This document shows positions 1 through 9,802 of a stretch of 64,000 nt of DNA, in pieces. The stretch comes from Streptomyces sp. NRRL B-1140 (GTDB taxonomy: Bacteria; Actinomycetota; Actinomycetes; Streptomycetales; Streptomycetaceae): NCBI RefSeq assembly GCF_001280065.1, contig NZ_LGEA01000173.1:124001-188000 (forward strand). The letters are read 5' to 3'. Each line of letters starts with the position of its first letter. Positions within the stretch are counted from its first letter, which is position 1. The notes under the pieces are model-generated. The model was not told where the DNA came from. It ran no database searches and saw only the letters and a list, made by a program, of their open reading frames with translations. The position numbers and the translations under genes are program-made.

Positions 1-527
1 ACCGGCACAACGTGGGTTTCATGGTGGCCGATCTGCTGGCTGACCGGGTCGGGGGGAGGTTCAAGCGGGCCGGCCGGGCGCAGGCGCAGGTCGTGGAGGG
101 CCGGATCGGGCCGCCCGGGCCGTTGAACCGGCGGGTGGTTCTGGCGAAGCCGATGTCGTACATGAACCTGTCGGGCGGTCCGGTGAACGCGCTGCGGGAT
201 TTCTACAAGGTGCCGGTGGATCATGTGGTGGCGGTGCATGACGAGCTGGACATCGACTACGGGGTGCTGCGGCTGAAGCTGGGTGGCGGGGACAACGGGC
301 ACAACGGGCTGAAGTCGATGACGAAGGCGTTCGGTGCGGAGTATCACCGGGTGCGGTTCGGGATCGGGCGGCCGCCGGGGCGGATGCCGGTGGCTGATTT
401 CGTGCTGAAGGATTTCTCGTCGGCGGAGCGCAAGGAGCTGGACTACTTCGTGGACCGGGCGGCGGATGCGGTGGAGTGTCTGGTGATCGAGGGGTTGGAG
501 CGGGCGCAAAGCTCGTACAACTCCTGA
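1..527 (+). CDS. pth: Peptidyl-tRNA hydrolase Pth, 5' end cut off by the window
   Basis: Pth releases peptides from prematurely dissociated peptidyl-tRNA in the cytoplasm and so recycles tRNA. The frame is open from the first bases and reads R-H-N-V-G-F-M-V. This is the family segment carrying the catalytic His (E. coli His20), so the start and the conserved Asn just before it lie outside the window. The GTG at 12 is therefore internal. Further family motifs are [10 protein letters not shown] (substrate-binding Asn), HDELD (catalytic-site Asp) and GHNGLKS (second binding Asn). About 174 residues are visible of a usual length near 190-200. The family assignment is secure. The upstream neighbour is not visible; in other actinobacteria it is often the gene for ribosomal protein L25. 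Confidence 0.95.
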   Translation, partial: RHNVGFMVADLLADRVGGRFKRAGRAQAQVVEGRIGPPGPLNRRVVLAKPMSYMNLSGGPVNALRDFYKVPVDHVVAVHDELDIDYGVLRLKLGGGDNGHNGLKSMTKAFGAEYHRVRFGIGRPPGRMPVADFVLKDFSSAERKELDYFVDRAADAVECLVIEGLERAQSSYNS

Positions 528-569
528 CTTGTCACCCACCGAGGTTGACGGGCCGTTCAGGCATGGCCA

Positions 570-1073
570 ATGATCCCGGCCATGTCTGCCTCTGCCCCCT
601 CTTCGTCCCGGGCTTCGGCCGTCGTGCTGCGGTTCGGGCGGTTCGCGGCGATGGGCACGGTCGCGGTGCTGATCCTGATCGCGGGGGTGTGGGCGTCGTG
701 GGGTACGGCGCAGCACGTGATGCTGACGAAGGGCCGGGAGCAGGGCACGGTCGAGGTGGTGCGGTGCGGGCCGGAGTCGTGCTGGGGCCGGTTCACGCCG
801 TTGTCGGCGGGTGCGCAGCCGCGGGCGCGGGTGGTGCTGGAGAAGTCGGTCGCGGTGGAGCGGGGCCGGACGTACACGGTGGTCGTGAAGCCCGGTGGTG
901 ATGACGCGGTGCGTTCGGGTCCGGCGGGGGTGCTGTACGCGTGGGTTCCGCTGGGCGGTGCGTTGTTGCTGGCGTCGGTCGTGGTGGCGGGTGGTCTGCT
1001 GCGGACGCGGCTCGCGTGGGTGATGGGGTTGTCGGGGGTGGCGTTGCTGACGGCGGTGTTCGTGGCCGTCTGA
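570..1073 (+). CDS. Small membrane protein of unknown function
   Basis: This 167-residue protein has a short Ser/Ala-rich cytoplasmic N-terminus and one hydrophobic segment near residues 25-45. An extracytoplasmic stretch of about 70 residues with two Cys (in VRCGPESCWG) follows, then two closely spaced hydrophobic segments at the C-terminus. The Cys pair could form a disulfide outside the cell. I recognise no family. It lies 42 bp behind pth on the same strand and may share its transcript. The start is uncertain: ATG at 570 and ATG at 582 are both possible, and neither has a convincing ribosome binding site. Third-position G/C bias supports coding. Confidence 0.7.
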   Translation: MIPAMSASAPSSSRASAVVLRFGRFAAMGTVAVLILIAGVWASWGTAQHVMLTKGREQGTVEVVRCGPESCWGRFTPLSAGAQPRARVVLEKSVAVERGRTYTVVVKPGGDDAVRSGPAGVLYAWVPLGGALLLASVVVAGGLLRTRLAWVMGLSGVALLTAVFVAV

Positions 1074-1223
1074 GGGGCTGGGCGTTCTCTTCTGCTGGAG
1101 AGGCTTTTGTTCCTGGTGGGGCGAGTGTTGTGCGTTCGTGATTGACGTGCTGCCGGGCGAGGCTGGAAGCTGAGCCGCCCCCTCCACATCTTCCCGGTCA
1201 CTTCTCGAAGATGGACTACCCGT

Positions 1224-1934
1224 ATGCGTACTCTCTCCCGCTTCGGCGCTGTCTGCGCTGCTGCTTCCGCGGCCCTTCTGTTCGCTCCGGCCGCCCATGC
1301 CACTGCGCCCGGTGACAACGGCACGGTGAAGATCCATGACGCCGCCACGGGTGAGGAGCTGACCCGTAACGAGCCGCATGTGTGTGCCTTCTATCTGGAT
1401 GCCTTCGGTTTTGACGGTGGTCAGAAGGTGGACTGGCACATCGACGCGATCCCTCCGAGTGAGAACAAGGGGGAGACGGTGGAGTCCGGTGTGCTGTCGC
1501 TGGATGCCGAGGGTCACGGCCGGACGGAGGATCTGTCGCTGGCCGACGGGCATTACAAGCTGTTCTGGACGTTCGAGGGTGAGAAGGGGTCCGCCAAGCA
1601 CAAGGTGTTCTGGTCGGACTGCGAGGACGAGCAGGAGCCGGGTGGTTCGACGCCGTCGGGTTCGGCGTCGGCGTCGGCGTCTCCTTCGTCGGGGGTGTCC
1701 GGGTCGCCGTCGGGTGGTCCGGGTGCGTCGGCGTCGCCGAGCGCGTCGGCCGGTGGGGGTGTGCCGGCGTCTGCGTCGCCGTCCTCTTCGCCGTCGCCGC
1801 AGGGTGGGGGCGACGGTGATCTCGCCGAGACGGGCAACGGGGCGCCGGTGGGTGTGCTGTCCGGTGTGGCGGCTGCGCTGGTGGCGGGTGGCGGGTTCCT
1901 GGTGCTGCGGCGCCGGAGGGCCGGCCGCGGCTGA
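1224..1934 (+). CDS. Secreted cell-wall protein with LAETG sortase signal
   Basis: The 236-residue precursor has a signal peptide at residues 1-26 ending in AHA and a conserved folded region of about 110 residues containing Cys. A Ser/Ala/Pro/Gly-rich spacer follows at roughly residues 140-195. The C-terminus is a classic cell-wall sorting signal: LAETG, a hydrophobic helix, then an Arg-rich tail. LAxTG signals are the substrates of class E sortases in Streptomyces, which attach proteins such as long chaplins to peptidoglycan. The protein should therefore be displayed on the hyphal wall through a flexible Ser-rich stalk. No sortase gene is in the window. The folded domain is not one I can name. 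A strong palindromic terminator follows 10 bp after the stop. Confidence 0.85.
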   Translation: MRTLSRFGAVCAAASAALLFAPAAHATAPGDNGTVKIHDAATGEELTRNEPHVCAFYLDAFGFDGGQKVDWHIDAIPPSENKGETVESGVLSLDAEGHGRTEDLSLADGHYKLFWTFEGEKGSAKHKVFWSDCEDEQEPGGSTPSGSASASASPSSGVSGSPSGGPGASASPSASAGGGVPASASPSSSPSPQGGGDGDLAETGNGAPVGVLSGVAAALVAGGGFLVLRRRRAGRG

Positions 1935-1944
1935 TCCGGAAGGC

Positions 1945-1984
1945 ACTGTGCCCCCGAGCCCGTGTAGGGGCTCGGGGGCACAGT
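1945..1984. terminator. Bidirectional hairpin terminator
   Basis: There is a perfect 17-bp inverted repeat, 1945-1961 against 1968-1984, with a 6-nt loop. It lies between the convergent LAETG gene and ppc and can end transcription from both sides. No U-tract is present, as is usual in high-G+C actinobacteria. Confidence 0.85.
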
Positions 1985-2000
1985 CGTGTCCGGGGGTGGT

Positions 2001-4733
<2,733 letters not shown>

Positions 4734-4933
4734 AGGTGCGGCTCCTTGCAGTGTTGAAGCTCGTCTGGGAGGGGAACCCGGACGGCGTCTCGCGCGGCGG
4801 GGCAGCCGCTTACGGATCGGACATCCGGGAAGAAATCAGAGCGGACCGCGCTGTCCGACCGACTCCAGGATAGGTGTCGGCCGGGACGCGCAGACTCGCG
4901 GGCTCTTGCCGCCCGGCGACGCACTGCCATACT

Positions 4934-4960
4934 TACGATGCCGTAGGTTACGGAACCGTA
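4934..4960. promoter_or_regulatory. Tandem palindromic operator upstream of the desaturase
   Basis: Two copies of a 12-bp palindrome-like motif lie 15 bp apart. They are TACGATGCCGTA at 4934-4945 and the more symmetrical TACGGAACCGTA at 4949-4960. They sit about 70-95 bp before the desaturase start. The sequence CATACT (4928-4933), 16 bp after TTGCCG (4906-4911), could be the promoter -10 and would directly abut the first copy. The TetR protein encoded downstream of the desaturase is the obvious candidate ligand; that pairing is inferred. Confidence 0.55.
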
Positions 4961-5029
4961 GGGAAGCACGTCACGGTTCACGTGCCCGGCCACTCCTTCC
5001 TTCCTCCACATACCCCCCAGGGGACGCGT

Positions 5030-6043
5030 ATGACCAGTAGTTCCGACGTGATCGAGGATGCTCCCAAGGCGCCCGGTCAGGACTCCGACGCCGCCTTGGC
5101 CACGCTGGGCGGCGAGCAGAAGCGGTCCATCGAGCAGATCGCCCTCCTCCTCTTCATCACCGTTCCGTTCCTCGCGCTGCTGGCGGCGGTGCCGCTGGCG
5201 TGGGGCTGGGGGGTGAGCTGGCTGGACCTCGGTCTGCTGGTCTTCTTCTACTACCTCGGGTGCCACGGCATCACGATCGGCTTCCACCGTCACTTCACCC
5301 ATGGGTCCTTCAAGGCCAGGCGGCCGCTCAAGATCGCGCTGGCGATCGCGGGTTCCATGGCGGTCGAGGGCCCGCTGGTGCGCTGGGTGGCCGACCACCG
5401 CAAGCATCACAAGTTCTCCGACGCGGAGGGCGACCCGCATTCGCCGTGGCGGTTCGGTGAGACGCTCCCGGCCCTGATGAAGGGCCTGTGGTGGGCGCAC
5501 ATCGGATGGATGTTCGACGAGGAGCAGACGCCGCAGGAGAAGTACGCGCCGGATCTGGTCAAGGACAAGACGCTGCGCACCATCTCCCGTCAGTTCGTCC
5601 TGTGGACGGTGGTGTCGCTGGCGCTGCCGCCGGTGATCGGCGGTCTGGTGACGATGTCCTGGTGGGGCGCGTTCACGGCGTTCTTCTGGGGTTCACTGGT
5701 CCGGGTGGCGCTGCTGCACCATGTGACCTGGTCGATCAACTCGATCTGCCACGCGGTCGGCAAGCGCCCGTTCAAGTCGCGTGACCGCTCGGGCAACGTG
5801 TGGTGGCTGGCGATCCTGTCCTGCGGTGAGTCCTGGCACAACCTGCACCACGCCGATCCGACGTCCGCCCGGCACGGCGTGATGCGCGGCCAGCTCGACT
5901 CGAGTGCCCGCCTGATCCGCTGGTTCGAGAAGGCGGGCTGGGCGTACGACGTGCGGTGGCCGTCACGCTCGCGTATCGATTCGCGCCGTAACACCGGGGA
6001 AGGCGGCTCCCCGCGCGGGAAGGAGCCCGTCGAGGCGGCATGA
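5030..6043 (+). CDS. Membrane fatty-acyl desaturase (delta-9 type)
   Basis: This di-iron membrane enzyme introduces a cis double bond into long acyl chains, probably acyl-CoA or acyl-lipid, and adjusts membrane fluidity. The 337-residue protein shows the three histidine boxes that bind the two irons: HRHFTH at 86-91, HRKHH at about 123-127 and HNLHH at about 270-274. It has pairs of hydrophobic segments at about 37-80 and 190-235. The frame is open further upstream to 4874. ATG at 5030 is preferred because it follows an AGGGGA-like ribosome site and because the upstream part overlaps the operator. The stop overlaps the start of the next gene (ATGA), so the TetR regulator is co-translated. Mycobacterial DesA3 is a related enzyme. 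Confidence 0.93.
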   Translation: MTSSSDVIEDAPKAPGQDSDAALATLGGEQKRSIEQIALLLFITVPFLALLAAVPLAWGWGVSWLDLGLLVFFYYLGCHGITIGFHRHFTHGSFKARRPLKIALAIAGSMAVEGPLVRWVADHRKHHKFSDAEGDPHSPWRFGETLPALMKGLWWAHIGWMFDEEQTPQEKYAPDLVKDKTLRTISRQFVLWTVVSLALPPVIGGLVTMSWWGAFTAFFWGSLVRVALLHHVTWSINSICHAVGKRPFKSRDRSGNVWWLAILSCGESWHNLHHADPTSARHGVMRGQLDSSARLIRWFEKAGWAYDVRWPSRSRIDSRRNTGEGGSPRGKEPVEAA

Positions 6044-6717
6044 TGGTCGCTGTGGCGACCGACTCGAGCAGCACCCCCAGCAATGACAAGCCGCGGCGAG
6101 CGCGTCGCACCCGGATGACCGGTGCCGAGCGCCGTCAGCAGCTGCTGGAGATCGGTCGCACGCTCTTCGCGGCGAAGGGTTTCGAGGGCACGTCGGTGGA
6201 GGAGATCGCGGCCAAGGCCGGGGTGTCCAAGCCGGTGGTGTACGAGCACTTCGGCGGCAAGGAAGGGCTGTACGCGGTCGTGGTGGACCGTGAGATGCGG
6301 CGCCTGCTGGACATGGTGACCAGCTCGCTCACCGCCGGTCACCCGCGCGAACTGTGCGAACAGGCGGCGTTCGCGCTGCTGGACTACATCGAGGAGTACA
6401 CGGACGGGTTCCGCATCCTGGTCCGTGACTCCCCCATCCCCCAGTCGACGGGTTCCTTCGCCTCGCTGATCTCGGACATCGCCACGCAGGTGGAGGACAT
6501 CCTGGGCCGCGAGTTCAAGAGCCGCGGCTTCGACCCGAAGCTGGCCCCGCTGTACGCCCAGGCCCTGGTCGGCATGGTCGCCCTGACCGGCCAGTGGTGG
6601 CTGGACGTGCGCCGGCCGAAGAAGGCCGAGGTGGCCGCGCACCTGGTGAACCTGGCCTGGCACGGCCTGGACGGGATAGAGGCCAAGCCGCACCTGATAG
6701 GGCGCCGCAAGGCCTGA
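6040..6717 (+). CDS. TetR-family regulator, probably of the desaturase
   Basis: The protein has 225 residues. An Arg/Lys-rich start leads into an N-terminal helix-turn-helix (EEIAAKAGVSKPVVYEHFGG), and the rest is a helical ligand-binding domain. It is translationally coupled to the desaturase through an ATGA overlap. A second in-frame ATG at 6043 is equally possible as the start. TetR regulators next to desaturases usually sense acyl chains (for example DesT of Pseudomonas). By analogy this one probably represses its own operon through the tandem palindrome at 4934-4960. That role is inferred from position only. Confidence 0.88.
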   Translation: MMVAVATDSSSTPSNDKPRRARRTRMTGAERRQQLLEIGRTLFAAKGFEGTSVEEIAAKAGVSKPVVYEHFGGKEGLYAVVVDREMRRLLDMVTSSLTAGHPRELCEQAAFALLDYIEEYTDGFRILVRDSPIPQSTGSFASLISDIATQVEDILGREFKSRGFDPKLAPLYAQALVGMVALTGQWWLDVRRPKKAEVAAHLVNLAWHGLDGIEAKPHLIGRRKA

Positions 6718-6735
6718 GGCCGCAGGACGCGGCCG

Positions 6736-6769
6736 CACCGCCCCGGCCGGCGTGATCCGGGGGGCGGTG
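6736..6769. terminator. Hairpin terminator between convergent genes
   Basis: CACCGCCCC at 6736-6744 pairs with GGGGCGGTG at 6761-6769. It lies between the end of the TetR gene and the end of the convergent methyltransferase gene. Confidence 0.65.
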
Positions 6770-6773
6770 ACTG

Positions 6774-7592
6774 TCAGCCCGGCTTCCCTGCCACGGCGAA
6801 CACCCGGCGGAAGGGGAACGGCGTGCCGTGCGGGCCTGCCGGGTAGGCCTCGCGCAGGGCCGCCCGGTATTCGGCGACGAAGGCCTCCCGCGCCTCCGGC
6901 TCGTCGCCCAGCGCGGTCAGTACGGGGCGCAGCCCGGTCCCTTTCACCCAGTCGAGCACCGGATCCTCGCCCTGCAGCAGGTGGAGGTACGTCGTCTCCC
7001 ACACGTCGGCCGCGCAGCCGAGCGACGTCAGCCGCTCGAGGTAGGCCTCGGGGGTGAGGACGGCGTCGGCGTGGCGCAGGGTGTCGGCGAGCCGGCCACG
7101 CCAGCGCGGTGACGCGGCGAGTTCGCGCATGAGCCGGTGGCTGGGGGCGTCGAAGTTGCCCGGTACCTGGAAGGCGAGGGTGCCGCCGGGTTTCAGCCCG
7201 GCCACCCAGTCGGCGAACCGTTCGACGTGCCCGGGCACCCACTGGAGCGTGGCGTTGCTGATGATCAGGTCGTGGGGCTCGCCGGGTGTCCACGTCCGTA
7301 CGTCGGCGTGCGAGAAGTCGAGACGGCCGCCTCCGGACGTGGGCCCCTCGTGCTCGACGTGGGCCATGTCGAGCATCTCGGTGGAGTTGTCGTAGCCGGT
7401 GATCCGGGCGGTGGGCCAGCGGGCGGCGAGCAGCGTGGTGACGTTGCCGGGACCGCAGCCGAGGTCGGCGACGCGGGCCGGCGCGCCGGGCGGGTCGGGG
7501 ACGCGGGCGAGGAGGTCGGCGAAGGGGCGGGCGCGGTGGCCGGCGTGACGGAGGTACTGGGCCGGGTCCCAGGTGGGGGCGGCTGCGGGCAT
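6774..7592 (-). CDS. tam: Trans-aconitate 2-methyltransferase-like SAM methyltransferase
   Basis: This 272-residue class I methyltransferase resembles E. coli Tam along its length. It has the N-terminal WDPAQYLRHAGHRARP segment, then SAM-binding motif I VADLGCGPGN at 41-50, and the acidic YDNSTEMLD stretch after it. Tam methylates trans-aconitate, a spontaneous and inhibitory isomer of the citric-acid-cycle intermediate cis-aconitate. The start ATG at 7592 is chosen because AGGAGG sits just upstream; the open frame continues to 7634 without a better site. The gene is divergent from a MarR regulator with shared operator-like repeats between them. The substrate is inferred from family resemblance. 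Confidence 0.78.
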   Translation of the reverse strand: MPAAAPTWDPAQYLRHAGHRARPFADLLARVPDPPGAPARVADLGCGPGNVTTLLAARWPTARITGYDNSTEMLDMAHVEHEGPTSGGGRLDFSHADVRTWTPGEPHDLIISNATLQWVPGHVERFADWVAGLKPGGTLAFQVPGNFDAPSHRLMRELAASPRWRGRLADTLRHADAVLTPEAYLERLTSLGCAADVWETTYLHLLQGEDPVLDWVKGTGLRPVLTALGDEPEAREAFVAEYRAALREAYPAGPHGTPFPFRRVFAVAGKPG

Positions 7593-7656
7593 GGGTCCTC
7601 CTGGTGCGCTGATGGCGGCCGTGCGGAAACGCACACCCAGCGTGACCCTCGCATTA

Positions 7657-7700
7657 TCTCGATGTCAAGAAACTGGACGTCAAGAGACTCTACGTCGACA
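7657..7700. promoter_or_regulatory. Three operator-like repeats between tam and marR
   Basis: The core ATGTCAAGA/ACGTCAAGA/ACGTCGACA recurs at 7662, 7677 and 7692, exactly 15 bp apart. The first two extend into imperfect palindromes resembling TCTTGACGTCAAGA (7657-7670 and 7672-7685). They fill the promoter space of the divergent tam and marR genes. A MarR dimer binding here would control both genes. A -10-like TACACT at 7708-7713 lies 7 bp before the marR ATG. Confidence 0.6.
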
Positions 7701-7720
7701 CAACCACTACACTGATCGTC

Positions 7721-8218
7721 ATGGAGGACGAGGTCGATCGGCTGGTCTCAGCGTGGCGCCGGGAGCGCCCGGACCTCGACGTGGAACCGCTCGAGGTGCT
7801 CAGCCGTGTGAGCAGGCTGGCCCGGCATCTGGACCGGGCACGGCGGCTGGCGTTCTCCGAGCACAACCTGGAGCCGTGGGAGTTCGACGTGCTGACGGCC
7901 CTGCGCCGGGCGGGCACCCCGTACCAGCTCTCCCCGGGACAGCTCCTCACCCAGACCCTGGTCACCTCGGGCACGATGACGAACCGCATCGACCGCCTGG
8001 CGAAGAAGGGCCTGGTGGAGCGGCTCCCCGATCCCAGTGACCGCCGCGGCGTCCTGGTCCGGCTGACGGACGAGGGCCGGGACCGCGCGGACCAGGCCCT
8101 GGCGGGCCTGCTGGACCAGGAGCGCGCGATCCTCGCGGAGCTCTCCCGGGCCCAGCGCGGCGATCTGGCGGCGCTGCTACGCCAGCTGACCGCCCCGTTC
8201 GACAACATCCCCGGTTAG
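7721..8218 (+). CDS. MarR-family transcriptional regulator
   Basis: This is a 165-residue winged-helix regulator. The recognition region LLTQTLVTSGTMTNRIDRL and the wing VERLPDPSDRRGVLVRLT at about residues 75-115 are typical of MarR. The ATG at 7721 has no ribosome binding site. A TACACT hexamer ends 7 bp before it, so the transcript may start at the ATG (leaderless), which is common in actinobacteria. The protein probably binds the repeats at 7657-7700 and controls itself and the divergent methyltransferase; this is inferred. The last 42 bp overlap the end of the convergent response-regulator gene. No ligand can be predicted. Confidence 0.9.
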   Translation: MEDEVDRLVSAWRRERPDLDVEPLEVLSRVSRLARHLDRARRLAFSEHNLEPWEFDVLTALRRAGTPYQLSPGQLLTQTLVTSGTMTNRIDRLAKKGLVERLPDPSDRRGVLVRLTDEGRDRADQALAGLLDQERAILAELSRAQRGDLAALLRQLTAPFDNIPG

Positions 8219-8944
8219 GTCCGCGGGCCCGACCCCGGCCCGCCGCGCCAGGGCGACGGCGGCGAGGGTGGAGTGCACGCCGAGCTTGCCGAGGACGTTC
8301 TGCATGTGGGTCCGCACGGTGTGCGGCGACAGGAACAGGCGCTCGGCGACGGCCTTGCGCCCCAGCCCCGCGACCATGCACCGCAGCACTTCGCGCTCAC
8401 GCGGAGTGAGGGACTCGACGAGGCGCTCGCTCTCGGTGCGGTGCTTGCGGGCGGCGGTGAGCTCCCGCAGCACCCCCGTCAGCAGGGCGGGCGGCAGATG
8501 GGTCTCCTCCCGCAGCACGCCCCGGATGACCGTGAGCAGCCGGGACAGCGAGCAGTCCTTGGCGACCCAGCCCGACGCGCCGGCCTGCAGGGCCAGCGCC
8601 GCCCGGCGCGGATCGTCCTTCTCGGCGAGCACGACGATCCGTACGCTGGGCTGCGCGGAGCGCACTCCCGTGACGAGGGAGATCCCGTCGACGAGCCCGT
8701 CCTCGTTGCCCTCCTGCACGGGTACGGCCGGGCGGGCGCCCGGTACCTTGCCGCCCAGGTCGGCGTCCACGAGCAGCACGTCGAACCGCCTGCCCTCGGC
8801 GACGGCGCGCTCCAGGCTGCGCAGCGCGGCCGGGCCGCTGCCGGCCGCGGAGACGTCGACATCGGGCTCGGCGGCCAGCGCCGCCGCGAGTGACTCGGCG
8901 AAGATGCGATGGTCGTCGACGACCAGGACTCGGATGCGAACCAC
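8177..8944 (-). CDS. Orphan LuxR-type response regulator with enlarged receiver
   Basis: The protein has 255 residues. The receiver domain begins RVLVVDDHR, with the acidic pair at 10-11, and the phosphoacceptor is Asp60 in VLLVDADL. The conserved Lys is in GWVAKD. The C-terminal LuxR helix-turn-helix (LTPREREVLRCMVAG through VRTHMQNVLGKLGVHS) binds DNA. Between the phospho-Asp and the next helix there are about 20 extra residues, rich in Gly, Pro and Glu, compared with ordinary receivers. No histidine kinase is adjacent. The start is GTG at 8944, after an AAGGGGG ribosome site; the open frame further upstream lacks such a site. The 3' end overlaps the convergent marR gene by 42 bp. Confidence 0.88.
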   Translation of the reverse strand: MVRIRVLVVDDHRIFAESLAAALAAEPDVDVSAAGSGPAALRSLERAVAEGRRFDVLLVDADLGGKVPGARPAVPVQEGNEDGLVDGISLVTGVRSAQPSVRIVVLAEKDDPRRAALALQAGASGWVAKDCSLSRLLTVIRGVLREETHLPPALLTGVLRELTAARKHRTESERLVESLTPREREVLRCMVAGLGRKAVAERLFLSPHTVRTHMQNVLGKLGVHSTLAAVALARRAGVGPADLTGDVVERGGQLA

Positions 8945-9253
8945 GTAACCCCCTTCCCCAGTGCTCCCGAAGAGCAGGGGATACCCCATCGTCGGGGGTT
9001 GACACCGCGCGGGTACGACGCCGGAGTGGCCGGGTCCGCCGCGTCCGACGGTCCGTCGGTACCGCGGCGGCCTGTCCGGGTCGCCGCAGCCGCACGGCCG
9101 CCGCCGTGCAGTAACCGCCACCCCCACCCCGGGCGTCGTACCCGGCTGTCTCGCCCCCTGATCGGCACCGGCCCCCACCGGTGCTGTTCATCAGGGTACG
9201 GACGGGGGCCCGGAGCGGAAGGTTATTTGCAGAACTGACCGACCGACGCGTTT
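8945..9253. other. Intergenic region between divergent genes
   Basis: About 310 bp separate the response regulator from the GNAT gene. It must hold both promoters, but I could not identify a convincing -35/-10 pair on either strand. A TTGACA at 8999-9004 has no suitably spaced -10. No hairpin or repeat stands out. Confidence 0.5.
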
Positions 9254-9709
9254 ATGGTGTGCCGCATGTTCCGTCTTGAGACAGAAGTCGACAAGGCCCG
9301 ACGTGATCTGCTCCGCACACGCCTGCGGGACACGAACACAGCCGCCTCTCCGGTCCTGCGCGCCCTGCGCGGGACACCCGGCGAGCGGGACGTCCCGTTG
9401 CACGTGTGGGCTGTGAACGACACCGACGATCTCGCCGGCGGACTGGTCGGCTACACCTGGGCGACGTGGCTGCACGTGACCTATCTGTGGGTCGACGAAC
9501 GCCACCGCGGCAGGGGCCTGGGCGCACGGCTCCTCGCCCAGGCGGAACACATCGCGACGACGTCCCGCGACTGCAGCGCGGCCCGCCTGGAGACCTGGGA
9601 CTTCCAGGCACCGCGGTTCTATGTGAAGCAGGGGTACGAGGTGGTGTGCGCGGTGCCGGACTATCCGCCGGGGGTCACGGAGTACATGCTGACGAAGCGG
9701 CTGGGCTGA
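9254..9709 (+). CDS. GNAT-family N-acetyltransferase
   Basis: The 151-residue protein is a single GNAT domain. The acetyl-CoA pyrophosphate-binding loop is visible as RHRGRGLGARLL, after the strand VTYLWVDE. The C-terminal part, RFYVKQGYEVV, is typical of small-molecule GNAT enzymes. The acceptor substrate cannot be predicted. The start is uncertain: ATG 9254 and ATG 9266 are both in frame, neither has a Shine-Dalgarno sequence, and the second would fit a leaderless transcript. It converges on galK with a hairpin between them. Confidence 0.85.
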   Translation: MVCRMFRLETEVDKARRDLLRTRLRDTNTAASPVLRALRGTPGERDVPLHVWAVNDTDDLAGGLVGYTWATWLHVTYLWVDERHRGRGLGARLLAQAEHIATTSRDCSAARLETWDFQAPRFYVKQGYEVVCAVPDYPPGVTEYMLTKRLG

Positions 9710-9759
9710 GGCGGCCCGTCACGGCAGTCCGTCGACCGCCGACCCGGATGACGAAGAAG

Positions 9760-9788
9760 GCGGCGCCCCGTGGGAACGAGGGCGCCGC
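9760..9788. terminator. Hairpin terminator between GNAT gene and galK
   Basis: GCGGCGCCC at 9760-9768 pairs perfectly with GGGCGCCGC at 9780-9788 around an 11-nt loop, between two convergent genes. Confidence 0.75.
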
Positions 9789-9802
9789 TTCCGTCCGGTC
9801 GG

